Source of the DNA: Chloroflexota bacterium
Lineage (GTDB): Bacteria; Chloroflexota; Limnocylindria; Limnocylindrales; CSP1-4
NCBI GenBank assembly: GCA_017853275.1
Contig: JAFMJV010000021.1
Coordinates: 1-43,292, forward strand
Direction of reading: 5' to 3'
Length of the DNA stretch: 43,292 nt
The notes beneath the pieces are model-generated. The model did not search any database, was not told the origin of the DNA, and was given only the letters and a program-made list of their open reading frames with translations. The translations under genes were made by a program, and so were the position numbers. Of this stretch, positions 1 through 9,472 are shown one piece after another. Numbering within the stretch: position 1 is the first letter of the stretch; each line of letters starts with the position of its first letter.

Positions 1-2427
1 GCACCGCCGGCATCGGGCGGCGGCCGGGGTCCGGTCCTCCTCGCGGGCGGCATCATCGCCGCCGCCGCGGTCATCGCGCTCGGCGTCCTCATCGTCCTTC
101 TCCAGCCCGGCGGCGGGGGCGGGACCGCGGTCGTCACGCCCACCGCCACCCCGTTCGCCACTCTCGAGCCGCTCGAGATCCCCAGTGCCGAGCCCACGGT
201 CGCCCCCGTGCGTGTCCGGAACCCGGACCTCACCGGCACCTCCGTCGCGGACGCCCAGCGGATCGCCCGCCGGAGCGGGATCCGCGTCGAGGTCACCTAC
301 GAGGTGAGCGAGGAAGCGGATCCGGACACGGTCATCGGCCAGTACCCGCCCCCCGGTGCGGAGCTGAACAGCGGCGATCTCGTCATCCTCCGCGTCGCCT
401 CCCAGCCGCCCACGGTGGGGGTCCCGGACCTGCGCGGGATGGATCTCGATGAGGCGATCACGACCCTCCTCGAGGCGGACCTGCGGCCGGGTGCACAGAG
501 CGAGGCCTGGCATCCCACGATCGCCGCCGGGCTCGTCGTCTCCACGGACCCGGCCCGGGGGATCCCCGTCCGCCGGGGCACCGTGGTCAGCCTCGTCCTC
601 TCCCTCGGCCCCGAGCCCACCGTGAGCCCCGTCTCCACCCCCGTCACCACCGTCATCCCGGATCTCCGCGATGCCACGATCTCGGAGGCCATCTCCATCC
701 TCCTGGAAGCGGATCTCGACCCCGGTACGCTCGTGCGGGAGCCGAGCGACGAGGTCGCCCGCGACCGCGTGATCCGCACCGACCCCCGGGACGGGATCGA
801 GGTCGCGCGCGGCACGGTCGTCAACCTCGTGATCTCCACCGGACCCGCCGCGCTCCCCACGCCGGTGCCCACACCGGAGCCCACCGCCCGGCCGACTCCC
901 GAGCCCACGCTCGCGCCGACCCCGGTTCCCACACCGGCTCCGACGCCCGAGCCCACGCCCGAGCCCACCCCTGAGCCGACGCCTGCGCTCGTCCCCGTGC
1001 CGCGGATCCGGGAGATGGACGAATCGTCCGCGGTCTCGGCGCTCCTCGAGGCGGACCTCGTCCCCGGCGAGCGGACCGAGCGGTATCACCCGGAGATCGC
1101 GGCCGGGCTCGTCATCGGCAGCGATCCGCGTGCGGACGAGCTCGTCCCGCGCGGGACCGCCGTGAGCTACGTCCTCTCCCTCGGCCCCGAGCCCACCCCC
1201 GAGCCCACCCCCGAGCCCACCCCTGACCCGACCCCGGAACCCACGCCGGAGCCGACGGACGACCCCGGCCCACCGTGGGCTGACGAGATCGCCACGATCG
1301 GCGCGGAGATCGCCGCCGCGCGCGGCCTTGGCACCGACCTCCCGGCGCTCGTGGAGCTCGCCCCGCGCGAGCAGCGACGCGCGATCCGGGATGCCTGGGA
1401 CGCCACCCACCCCGAGGCCCAGGTCCGTGCCGAGCAGGCCCTCCTGGAGCGGCTCGGCCTCCTCCCCGCGGGCAGCGACCTGCGCGCGCTCACCTTCGAC
1501 GCCCTCGACCGCCGGACGGGGACGTGGCTGAACCCTGCGGACGGGACGCTCGCGGTGATCGACCGCGGGGACGGCTGGGATGCCGCCGATCGCGTCTCCG
1601 CCGCCGCAGAGCTCGACGCCGCCCTCACCCTCGGCGCGTTCGGCGTGGAAGCGCTCGTCGTCGGGGATCCCGCCGAGCGTGACCGGGCGATCGCCCGTGC
1701 CGCCTTCGGCGAGGGGGAGAGCGCGCTCGTCGCCGCCGACTGGGCCGCCACCGGCCTTGCGCCGGACGAAGCGTGGGCGCTCACCGCCGCGCTCCCCGCG
1801 GTGAATCCCGCCGTCCTTGCCGGCCTGCCGCCGATCGTGGCGCAGGAGGCATGGCTCGGAACGACCGCGGGGGCCGCCTACGTCCGTTCCCTCCGCGATG
1901 CGGGCGGCTGGGAGAACGTGGATGCCGCCTGGGTCAAGCCGCCCGCTTCCACGGAGCAGATCCTCCACCCCGATCGCGGCCCGGACGACAGGCCGGTCCG
2001 CGTCCTCCTTCCGGACCTCACGGGCCTCCTCGGCGAGGGCTGGACCGAGGCCACGAGCCAGGTCTTCGGTGAGCTGCGGACCCTCGTCCTCGTGGCGGAT
2101 GGGGCCGTGGATGGCACGGACCCGTCCGGCCGGCCGATCCCCGCGAACGCGTGGGCCGCGGATGGCTGGGGCGGTGACCGCATCGTCTCCCTGGACGGAC
2201 CGGACGGCGCCTGGGCGATCGTCTGGCAGACCGCCTGGGATACCGACGCGGACGCCGAGGAGCTCGCGGCGGGCGTGGAAGGTGCGCTGGCGGACCTTCC
2301 CGGCGCGCATACCGTCGTCCGCGGCGCGGACCTCGTGGGGGATCTCCCCGCACCCGTCCTCGTCGTGGTGGCGAGCGACGAGGTCGTCCTCGCCTCGCTC
2401 CTCGCGACCCTCGGGCTCGGCGGCTGA
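1..2427 (+). CDS. Membrane-anchored PASTA-repeat protein with degenerate peptidase-like C-terminal domain (5' partial)
   Basis: The frame is open from base 1, so the N-terminus lies outside the window. The visible part starts with a transmembrane helix (about nt 31-108), a Thr/Pro linker, and four PASTA-like domains (about nt 211-414, 415-612, 646-843 and 1000-1185). Long Pro-Thr-Glu linkers lie at about 850-990 and 1186-1270. This is the layout of the extracellular half of a PknB-type Ser/Thr kinase, but the kinase domain is not seen, so kinase identity is inferred. A C-terminal domain of about 380 residues follows (nt 1275-2424). Its pattern, including LLPAGSDLRAL and STEQILHPDR, resembles a Chloroflexota/Actinobacteria family of extracytoplasmic proteins that, from memory, normally carries a zinc-peptidase HExxH. 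Here the corresponding place reads AELDA (nt 1606-1620), so it is probably catalytically dead. The complete kinase at 19927 is a paralogue of the PASTA part. Confidence 0.85.
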   Translation, partial: APPASGGGRGPVLLAGGIIAAAAVIALGVLIVLLQPGGGGGTAVVTPTATPFATLEPLEIPSAEPTVAPVRVRNPDLTGTSVADAQRIARRSGIRVEVTYEVSEEADPDTVIGQYPPPGAELNSGDLVILRVASQPPTVGVPDLRGMDLDEAITTLLEADLRPGAQSEAWHPTIAAGLVVSTDPARGIPVRRGTVVSLVLSLGPEPTVSPVSTPVTTVIPDLRDATISEAISILLEADLDPGTLVREPSDEVARDRVIRTDPRDGIEVARGTVVNLVISTGPAALPTPVPTPEPTARPTPEPTLAPTPVPTPAPTPEPTPEPTPEPTPALVPVPRIREMDESSAVSALLEADLVPGERTERYHPEIAAGLVIGSDPRADELVPRGTAVSYVLSLGPEPTPEPTPEPTPDPTPEPTPEPTDDPGPPWADEIATIGAEIAAARGLGTDLPALVELAPREQRRAIRDAWDATHPEAQVRAEQALLERLGLLPAGSDLRALTFDALDRRTGTWLNPADGTLAVIDRGDGWDAADRVSAAAELDAALTLGAFGVEALVVGDPAERDRAIARAAFGEGESALVAADWAATGLAPDEAWALTAALPAVNPAVLAGLPPIVAQEAWLGTTAGAAYVRSLRDAGGWENVDAAWVKPPASTEQILHPDRGPDDRPVRVLLPDLTGLLGEGWTEATSQVFGELRTLVLVADGAVDGTDPSGRPIPANAWAADGWGGDRIVSLDGPDGAWAIVWQTAWDTDADAEELAAGVEGALADLPGAHTVVRGADLVGDLPAPVLVVVASDEVVLASLLATLGLGG
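850..1260 (+). repeat. Pro-Thr-Glu coding repeats flanking the fourth PASTA domain
   Basis: Two blocks of imperfect 12-bp units of the type cccgagcccacc (Pro-Glu-Pro-Thr) lie at about 850-990 and 1186-1260. They encode extended, probably wall-spanning linkers between and after PASTA domains. Near-identical units make this stretch prone to slippage and length change between strains. Confidence 0.8.
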
Positions 2428-2433
2428 CCGATC

Positions 2434-2465
2434 GCGGTGCGGGCCCCCACCGGGGCCTGCACCGC
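2434..2465. terminator. Bidirectional hairpin between convergent genes
   Basis: Arms 2434-2447 and 2452-2465 form a 14-bp stem with one G.T wobble and the tetraloop cacc. It fills the 42-bp gap between the convergent PASTA gene and argS. No T-tract follows on either side, as is common at very high GC. Confidence 0.6.
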
Positions 2466-2469
2466 CGCG

Positions 2470-4158
2470 CTACATCTGCTCCGGGGCGGAGATGCCGAGG
2501 AGCGCGAGCGCGTTCCGGAGCGCGATCCGCGCTGCGTCCACGAGCGCGAGACGCGCTGCGGAGGTCGCCGGGTCCGCGGGATCCACCACGCGCCGGTCGC
2601 GGTAGTAGGCGTGGAAGCTCGTGGCGAGCTCCGTCGCATACGCGGTCACGCCCTGGGTCTGCCCGTCCGTCGCGGCGTCCTCCACGACCTCCGGCAGGCG
2701 GAGGATCTCCCGCGCCAGGGCCCCGGCCACCGGGTCGTCCGCGATCGCGCCGGCGAGGGAGGGGGCGGGGGCGATCCCGCTCTCCACCGCCTTGCGCAGG
2801 ATCGAGGCGATCCGGGCGTGCGCGTACTGGACGTAGTAGACCGGGTTCTCGGCCGACTGCTTCTTGGCCAGCTCGATGTCGAAGTCGATCGGCGTGCTCG
2901 GGGTGCGCGAGCCGAACGACCAGCGCGCGGCGTCCACGCCGACCTCGGCGAGCAGCTCGTCCAGGGTGATGAACTCCCCGGCCCGCTTGCTCATCGAGAC
3001 TTCCTGCCCGTCACGCACGAAGCGGACCCAGGCGACGAGGCGCATCTCCACGTGCTCGCGGTCGTAGCCCATCGCCTCCGCGGCGTTCCGGACGCGGGCG
3101 ACCGTCCCGTGGTGGTCCGCCCCCCAGATGTAGATCAGGTGGTCGAAGCCGCGGCTGAACTTCTCCGTGACGTACCCGATATCCGCGGCGAAGTAGGTGG
3201 GCTCCCCGTTCCCGCGCGTGATCACGCGGTCCTTGTCATCGCCGAAGGTGGTGGAGCGGAACCAGGTCGCGCCCTCCTCCTCGTAGATGTGGCCGCCGGC
3301 GCGGAGGCGCTCCACCGCCCGATCGACCCAGCCATCCCGGTGGAGCGAGGCCTCGCTCTTCCAGACATCGAAGCGCACGCCGAGGTGCTCGAGGCTCGCC
3401 TGGATCCCGGACCGGATCCGCTCCGACGCCCACGCGCCGATCATCCCGTCCCGGTCCGCCCCGGGGGCGGTGGCCGCGCTCCAGGTCTCCGCGGGGAGCG
3501 CCCGGGCGAGGTCCTCCACGTAGTCGCCCCGGTAGGCCTCCTCGGGGAGCTCCTCGCCGAGCCGGCGGGCCGCCACGCTCGCCCCGAGGACGCGGACCTG
3601 GCGCCCCGAATCGTTGAAGTAGTACTCGCGGGTGACGGTATGCCCGCCCGCCTCCAGGACGCGGCAGAGGAGGTCGCCCACGAAGGCGCCACGGGCGTTC
3701 CCCACGGTGAGCGGACCGGTGGGGTTCGCGGAGACGAACTCCACGTTCAGGCGCTGCGGGGCCGCGACCCGGACGCGCCCGAAGGCAGCATCCGCGCTCC
3801 GGACCGCGTCCAGCGCGGCCTCGATGGCCCCCGGCGCCAGCCGCATGTTGAGGAAGCCCGGCGGGGCGACGGAGACCTCCCCGAGGAGATCCGCGGCCTC
3901 CGCCCGGAGCGCGCCCGCAAGCGCCTCGGCGATCGCCATCGGCGGGCGGCGGAGCGGCTTGGCGAGCTTCAGCGCGAGGTTGCTCGCGAGGTCGCCGTGC
4001 TCCGGGTTCCCCGGGTGATCGATCTCCACGACCGGGGCCACGGCATCCGCGGGGACCGCGGGGAGCGCGCCCTCCGCGGTCGCGCGCTCCCAGGCGGCCT
4101 GGACGGCGCGCCGGACGGCGGCGCGGAGCGGCTCGGGGGCGGTGGCGGGATCGGTCAC
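2470..4158 (-). CDS. argS: Arginyl-tRNA synthetase
   Basis: This is a class I aminoacyl-tRNA synthetase that charges tRNA-Arg in the cytoplasm. Visible landmarks are the N-terminal additional domain with HPGNPEHGDLASNLA, the signature NPTGPLTVGNARGAFVGD, the MSKRAG loop (from about residue 389, the KMSKS position) and the C-terminal DALR anticodon-binding domain starting near YYVQYAHARI. The first His of the HIGH motif is Thr (TVGN, residues 151-154). I chose GTG at 4158 because AGGTGA lies 4 nt upstream. The frame stays open to a GTG at 4200 that has no ribosome site. It is the last gene of the minus-strand run beginning at 8203, 70 bp after the MBL-fold gene. Confidence 0.96.
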   Translation of the reverse strand: MTDPATAPEPLRAAVRRAVQAAWERATAEGALPAVPADAVAPVVEIDHPGNPEHGDLASNLALKLAKPLRRPPMAIAEALAGALRAEAADLLGEVSVAPPGFLNMRLAPGAIEAALDAVRSADAAFGRVRVAAPQRLNVEFVSANPTGPLTVGNARGAFVGDLLCRVLEAGGHTVTREYYFNDSGRQVRVLGASVAARRLGEELPEEAYRGDYVEDLARALPAETWSAATAPGADRDGMIGAWASERIRSGIQASLEHLGVRFDVWKSEASLHRDGWVDRAVERLRAGGHIYEEEGATWFRSTTFGDDKDRVITRGNGEPTYFAADIGYVTEKFSRGFDHLIYIWGADHHGTVARVRNAAEAMGYDREHVEMRLVAWVRFVRDGQEVSMSKRAGEFITLDELLAEVGVDAARWSFGSRTPSTPIDFDIELAKKQSAENPVYYVQYAHARIASILRKAVESGIAPAPSLAGAIADDPVAGALAREILRLPEVVEDAATDGQTQGVTAYATELATSFHAYYRDRRVVDPADPATSAARLALVDAARIALRNALALLGISAPEQM

Positions 4159-4228
4159 AAGGTCACCTGCGCGGCGGAACGGGTCGGGTCGCTCCGGCAC
4201 GGCGTCCGCGGGCCGCGTCCGGTGCGCG

Positions 4229-5008
4229 TCAGTCTACGGGGAGGACGAGCCCGGGTCGCGCGAGGAGCGTCTCCCCCGGGAAGCGGGAGCGGGCGGCGGC
4301 GAGCGCGCGCTCGGGATCCGTCTCGGCGGCGAGATGGGTGAGAACGAGCCGCGCGGCCCCACCGGCGACCGCCGCCTGCGCGGCCTCGTCCGCGGTGAGG
4401 TGGTTCGCGCCGGGGTCCGCGATCTCCGCGCCCCAGAAGGCCTCCGAGAGGAGGGTGTCCCCGGGCCGGATGAGGGGGACGAGGTCCGTCCAGCGGCCAC
4501 AGTCGCCGCTGTAGACGAGCCCGGGCGCACCCGGCGCATCCGCACGGGCGATGCGATACGCCCGGCTCCCCGCCCCGTGGGTGACCGGCGCGGAGACGAG
4601 CGCGAGGCCACCGAGCGTGGCCTCCACCGTCTCCCCCTCCGTCACGTCGAAGGAGGCGCCGAGGAAGCCACCCTCGCCGAGGAAGGCGTCGTAGCGCGCC
4701 GCGATCCCGGCCGGCGCGATGAGGCGAAGGCGGGCGGGTGGGAGGCTTCCCCAGCGGAGGAGGTGGCGGAGCGCGACGAGATCGACGTGGTGGTCCGGGT
4801 GGAGGTGGGTGATCGCGATCGCGTCCAGGGTGAGCGGATCGCGGATCGCCGCCAGCGCACCGAGCGCCCCCTGCCCGAGGTCGAGGAGGAGCGCACCCGC
4901 CGGCCCCTCCACGAGGTAGGAGGAGGAGGGCGCTCCCGGGACCCGCGTCCAGGCGGCGGCGGCCCCGATCACCGTGAGCCGGAGACCGCTCGGACCTCTT
5001 CCGCTCAT
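4229..5008 (-). CDS. Metallo-beta-lactamase-fold hydrolase, RNase Z/YhfI-like
   Basis: 259-residue cytoplasmic MBL-fold protein. The HxHxDH metal site is H68, H70, D72, H73 (THLHPDHH). A later THGAG His and YSGDCG Asp complete the bridging ligands, and a late THLAAE His is in the expected place. The family includes RNase Z, cyclic-nucleotide phosphodiesterases and uncharacterised YhfI-type hydrolases; the substrate cannot be read from sequence. The start ATG at 5008 overlaps the HAD stop by 4 bp (ATGA) and has GGTGAG upstream. A longer open frame reaching 5116 is an artefact of high GC. Translation is probably coupled to the HAD gene. Confidence 0.88.
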   Translation of the reverse strand: MSGRGPSGLRLTVIGAAAAWTRVPGAPSSSYLVEGPAGALLLDLGQGALGALAAIRDPLTLDAIAITHLHPDHHVDLVALRHLLRWGSLPPARLRLIAPAGIAARYDAFLGEGGFLGASFDVTEGETVEATLGGLALVSAPVTHGAGSRAYRIARADAPGAPGLVYSGDCGRWTDLVPLIRPGDTLLSEAFWGAEIADPGANHLTADEAAQAAVAGGAARLVLTHLAAETDPERALAAARSRFPGETLLARPGLVLPVD

Positions 5009-5688
5009 CGTGCGCTCACCGGGAGGGGCCAGGCGGCGTCGATCCGCTCCACGAGCTCGGCGAGCGAGCCCACGACGAGCGCCGCCTCCGGCGGGCGCTC
5101 CGCGATCGCGCCCCACGGGCCGCGCCGGAGCCAGACCGCGCGCATCCCGGCGGCCGCGGCGGGCCGCACGTCGTTGTCCGGCCGGTCCCCCACGTAGGCC
5201 ACCCGCGCCGGGTCCGCGTCGCCCATCAGCGCGAGGCAGCGGCGGAAGAAGCCGGGGTCCGGCTTGGCCACGCCGATCTCGTCGCTCATCGCGATGATCT
5301 CCGCCTCCACGCCGATCGCGCGCAGCTCCGCCGTCCGCTCCGCGGGCTGGTTGCCGATGATCGCGACGCGGTAGCCACGGGCACGGAAGCCGTCCAGCGC
5401 GGGCAGCGCATCGGGATAGAGATCCTCCGGCCGGAAGGCGCCGTAGCGCGCCCGGATCTCGGGCATCCGGCTCCGCCAGTCGTCCACCCCGACCATCGGG
5501 AAGACCGCGGCGTGCTCCCCGCCGCGCGCCACGACGGCCCCGAAGGCGGCCATGAAGGTGAGACGCGGCAGTCCGAGGAGATCCGCCCAGGTGGACCAGA
5601 CGCGCGTCTCGTCGATGAGCGTCTCGCCGATGTCCAGGCAGACCCAGCGCCGCCCGTCGTCCACCGCCGGCCGCGGCCCCGCGTCCAT
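5005..5688 (-). CDS. HAD-superfamily hydrolase
   Basis: 227-residue haloacid-dehalogenase-like protein. Motif I is D19-I-G-E-T, motif II is in VAIIGNQP, motif III is the Lys of VAKPDPGFF, and motif IV is YVGDRPDNDV. The second Asp of the classical DxDGT is Gly, so the usual phosphatase acid/base is missing. This DxGET form is widespread among uncharacterised HADs, and the substrate is unknown. The start ATG at 5688 lies 2 bp after the kbl stop and the end overlaps the MBL gene by 4 bp. A long open frame running back to 6606 is the antisense-phase shadow of kbl and is not part of this gene. Confidence 0.88.
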   Translation of the reverse strand: MDAGPRPAVDDGRRWVCLDIGETLIDETRVWSTWADLLGLPRLTFMAAFGAVVARGGEHAAVFPMVGVDDWRSRMPEIRARYGAFRPEDLYPDALPALDGFRARGYRVAIIGNQPAERTAELRAIGVEAEIIAMSDEIGVAKPDPGFFRRCLALMGDADPARVAYVGDRPDNDVRPAAAAGMRAVWLRRGPWGAIAERPPEAALVVGSLAELVERIDAAWPLPVSAR

Positions 5689-5690
5689 CC

Positions 5691-6908
<1,218 letters not shown>

Positions 6909-6945
6909 GCGTCCCTCCACGGGAGCCGGCGTCCTGCCGGTCCTC

Positions 6946-7788
6946 CTAGCAGGCCTGCTCCGGGGTGACCGGGCCGTCCTGCCACTGCTCGGCGAAGGTC
7001 TTCAGCTGCGCCGCGTCCAGCTCCGGGAGGAGGAGGGCGCGATCCCAGGCGACCGCCGCGTAGGGCTCGCTCATCGTGTCGAAGCGGACGCCGATCACCT
7101 TGTTCTTCAGGCCGCACGGCTCGGAGAGCGGTCCGGGTGCCGCCTCCTCCACGACCGCCTCGAGCTCCGCGATCGCCTCCTCCCCGGGGTCGCCGCGGTA
7201 GAGGATGACGACGTAGCCGTGCTCCAGGTTGTGGACCCAGTTCCCGGGCGCGAGCTGCTCGTTCGGGCCGTAGAAGTCGCGCCGGAGCGGCGCGAGGTTC
7301 GCGACGTTGTAGTGCTGGCCGCTCGTGGGCGGGCAGTAGAGGTAGTCCACCGTGGTCCCCTGGCCCACATGGCCGCGGCCCAGATCCGTGGCCACGAAGC
7401 CGAGCCGCTGCGTGGGCTGGGGCTCCGGCGTGGGCGCCGGGACCGGGCTCGCCGCCGGGTCGATGCTGGCGGCCGGGTCGACGCTCGCGACCGGCTCCGC
7501 GGTGGGCGCGGGTGCGAGGCTCGTCTCCGGGCGTGGCGTGGGCGCGGGCTCCACCGGGCCGGGGGTCATCTGCGTCTTGCAGGTGTAGGGGGCCGCCGTC
7601 GCGGAGCCCACGAGGATCGTCCCCACGACCACGAGGCCGATGACGATCGCACCCGCGAGGATCGGGAAGCGGAAGCGCTCCAGCGCGCTCGGCCCGCTGC
7701 TCGGCGCCGGCGCCGGGGTCTTCCCCGACGAGCGCTGCTGGGCACGCGTGGCGCGGCGGGTGGGGCGGGGCTGCTCGTTCTCGCTCAC
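6946..7788 (-). CDS. DUF3105 family membrane-anchored protein
   Basis: 280 residues: a basic N-terminus, one transmembrane helix (about residues 42-66), an Ala/Pro/Ser-rich extracytoplasmic linker, then the DUF3105 domain with CPPTSGQHYN and NWVHNLEHGYVVILY. The His residues of these motifs look like a metal or cofactor site, but no function is established. Two cysteines (C in YLYCPP and the terminal C) may pair outside the cell. GTG 7788 has GAGGAG 5 nt upstream. It lies 31 bp after the small membrane protein and 37 bp before kbl, so it belongs to the same run. Confidence 0.85.
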   Translation of the reverse strand: MSENEQPRPTRRATRAQQRSSGKTPAPAPSSGPSALERFRFPILAGAIVIGLVVVGTILVGSATAAPYTCKTQMTPGPVEPAPTPRPETSLAPAPTAEPVASVDPAASIDPAASPVPAPTPEPQPTQRLGFVATDLGRGHVGQGTTVDYLYCPPTSGQHYNVANLAPLRRDFYGPNEQLAPGNWVHNLEHGYVVILYRGDPGEEAIAELEAVVEEAAPGPLSEPCGLKNKVIGVRFDTMSEPYAAVAWDRALLLPELDAAQLKTFAEQWQDGPVTPEQAC

Positions 7789-7819
7789 CGTTCTCCTCGT
7801 TCTGTCCGTCTGGGGGTGG

Positions 7820-8203
7820 TCAGGGTTCGCTGAACCAGGTCCGGGCGGATGGCCGCCGCAGCCCGAGGATCAGGATGATCGCCACGATGAAGGCCGGCCA
7901 GCGCAGAGGCCCGACGAGGATCAGGAGCGCGCCGCCCTCCGGCGGCAGGAAGATCAGCGTCAGGCCGACCGACGCGAGGCCGAGGGCGAGAGCATAGCCC
8001 GCCTGCTTCCGCTGCAACACCATCGTGATCGTGAAGATCAGGTAGGCGAGCAGGAGCATGTCGATGACACCGGAGAGGGAGACCGGCGCCTCCACCGCTT
8101 CCGAGATGACGAGCGGCAGGGTGAGACCCACCACCGCGAGCATCGCGAAGGCGTAGACGAGGAAGAGGATGACGACCGGGGGCATCCGGCTGGCTGGCTC
8201 CAC
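7820..8203 (-). CDS. Small polytopic membrane protein, unknown function
   Basis: 127 residues with about four hydrophobic helices separated by short loops, such as the basic QRKQAG. I do not recognise the family. The start is uncertain. GTG 8203 is favoured because a CAGAAT box ends exactly 6 nt upstream (8210-8215), the leaderless pattern seen repeatedly here. ATG 8185 has only a distant GGAG. Longer starts (ATG 8269, TTG 8458) would cross the lacI promoter or run into lacI. It is the first gene of the minus-strand run down to argS and is divergent from lacI. Confidence 0.7.
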   Translation of the reverse strand: MEPASRMPPVVILFLVYAFAMLAVVGLTLPLVISEAVEAPVSLSGVIDMLLLAYLIFTITMVLQRKQAGYALALGLASVGLTLIFLPPEGGALLILVGPLRWPAFIVAIILILGLRRPSARTWFSEP

Positions 8204-8209
8204 CCCGGG

Positions 8210-8215
8210 ATTCTG
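8210..8215 (-). promoter_or_regulatory. -10-like box CAGAAT, leaderless start
   Basis: On the minus strand CAGAAT is followed by 6 nt and then GTG 8203. The same CAGAAT plus 6-nt arrangement precedes the glycosidase ATG at 12744. The -35 region is weak. Confidence 0.45.
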
Positions 8216-8245
8216 CCACGCGGGCGGGAACGGGCCGATCGGGAG

Positions 8246-8272
8246 TTGACATTCGGGGATCCTCCCCATTAG
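8246..8272 (+). promoter_or_regulatory. Putative promoter of the lacI-mal operon
   Basis: A perfect TTGACA lies at 8246-8251 and a weaker CATTAG at 8267-8272, 15 nt apart. The LacI-type palindrome lies just downstream. The perfect -35 stands out in such GC-rich DNA. Confidence 0.5.
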
Positions 8273-8279
8273 CGTCCGC

Positions 8280-8291
8280 TGAACCGGTTTA
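8280..8291. promoter_or_regulatory. LacI-family operator
   Basis: TGAACCGGTTTA contains the perfect palindrome AACCGGTT (8282-8289) with a central CG, typical of LacI/GalR-family operators. It lies 8 nt after the -10 and 79 nt before the lacI start. Occupancy would block transcription of lacI and the genes behind it, which is autoregulation by inference. Confidence 0.6.
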
Positions 8292-8369
8292 CGGAAGGAC
8301 GCGCCGAGCCGCGGCGCGATGGCGCGCCCGGCACGGTGCTCGCGCTCCCGGGACCGGATCGGAGGACAG

Positions 8370-9449
8370 GTGGCGGAAAGGTCGAGCGAGCGTGTCCGGA
8401 TCGCCGATGTCGCCCGCGAGGCGGGTGTCAGCAAGGCGTCGGTCTCGTTCGCCTTCAATCGCCCCGAGCGCCTGAGCCCGGAGACGGTGGCCCGGATCCA
8501 CGCGGTCGCGGAGCGGCTCGGCTACCGGCCCCACCCGGTCGCCCGGATGCTCAGCGCGGGATCCACGGCCACGATCGGGATCCTGTCCCCGCAGGCGCTC
8601 GGCACCGTCCTTGCGAACCCCTTCTTCGCGCTCTTCGCGGAAGGGGTCGCCTCCGTGGCGGAGGAGCGCGGCTTCGGCCTTCTCCTCATCTCGCCCCACC
8701 ACGGCTCGCTGGAGCGGGCCCTGGCCCGGGCCACCGTGGACGGGATCGTCGCGCTCGGCCTGGACGAGCGCCACCCCGAGGTGGGCGCGATCCGCCGGAC
8801 CGGCCTCCCGGTCGTCCTCGTGGATGCGCCCGCGTGGCCCGAGCACGGCGCCGTGCGCGTGGACGACGAGGGCGGCGCCCGTGCCGCGGCGGAGCATCTT
8901 CTCGGGCTCGGCCACCGGAGCTTCCTCGTCATCGCCGTCGAGCCGCCCACCTTCGGCGATCCGCGCGCGGAAAGCGTGGCCGGGGCCCGCCTGCGCGGCT
9001 ACCGGAGCGCGCTCACCGGCGCCGGGATCGACCTCCCCGACAGCGCCGTCCGGATCGCCCCGGCGACGATCGCCGGGGGCGAGGACGCCTTCCTCCGTGC
9101 CTGGCGCGAGGGATCGCGCCCGACCGCCGTCCTGTGCATGAGCGACGCCGCCGCCGCGGGCGTCCTCCAGGCCGCGCGGTCCCTTCACCTGCACGTGCCC
9201 GACGACCTCTCGGTCGTGGGGTACGACGATCTGCCGCTCACCCGTCTCACGGACCCACCCCTCACGACGGTGCACCAGCCGGTGCGCCGGAAGGGAGAGG
9301 TCGCCGCCCGGATCCTCCTCGCCGCGCTCGGAACGCCGGCGGGGCCGGAGGCCGGACGGCACGAGGTCCTCGAGACGCGCCTCGCGGTCCGCCGCTCCAC
9401 GGCGGCGGCCCCGGGCGGGCGCCGGATGGAGGTCATCGCCTCCGCCTGA
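8370..9449 (+). CDS. LacI-family transcriptional repressor of the maltodextrin operon
   Basis: 359 residues. The N-terminal helix-turn-helix starts at VRIADVAREAGVSKASVSFAFN, followed by the hinge helix PHPVARML and a periplasmic-binding-protein-like effector domain, with a terminal motif VVGYDDLPLTRLTDPPLTTVHQP typical of the family. It should bind DNA as a dimer or tetramer and respond to a sugar, probably a maltooligosaccharide given the adjacent transporter and glycosidase. GTG 8370 is chosen because GGAGG ends 4 nt upstream; the in-frame ATG 8319 lacks a site. It is the first gene of the operon and lies directly behind its own probable operator. Confidence 0.93.
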   Translation: MAERSSERVRIADVAREAGVSKASVSFAFNRPERLSPETVARIHAVAERLGYRPHPVARMLSAGSTATIGILSPQALGTVLANPFFALFAEGVASVAEERGFGLLLISPHHGSLERALARATVDGIVALGLDERHPEVGAIRRTGLPVVLVDAPAWPEHGAVRVDDEGGARAAAEHLLGLGHRSFLVIAVEPPTFGDPRAESVAGARLRGYRSALTGAGIDLPDSAVRIAPATIAGGEDAFLRAWREGSRPTAVLCMSDAAAAGVLQAARSLHLHVPDDLSVVGYDDLPLTRLTDPPLTTVHQPVRRKGEVAARILLAALGTPAGPEAGRHEVLETRLAVRRSTAAAPGGRRMEVIASA

Positions 9450-9472
9450 CGCAGGGAGCGTCCCCAGCAACC

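Noticed and set aside
850-1260. Tandem 12-bp units as a CRISPR or non-coding satellite
   Set aside because: They are in frame inside an open gene and encode Pro-Thr-Glu linkers; there are no unique spacers.
2437-4341. A 634-codon plus-strand frame antisense to argS
   Set aside because: Composition is that of an antisense shadow; the minus strand encodes a complete ArgRS.
8204-8458. A longer form of the small membrane protein starting at TTG 8458 or ATG 8269
   Set aside because: The extension would run through the lacI promoter, operator and start, and it is not hydrophobic or conserved-looking. GTG 8203 has the leaderless box.
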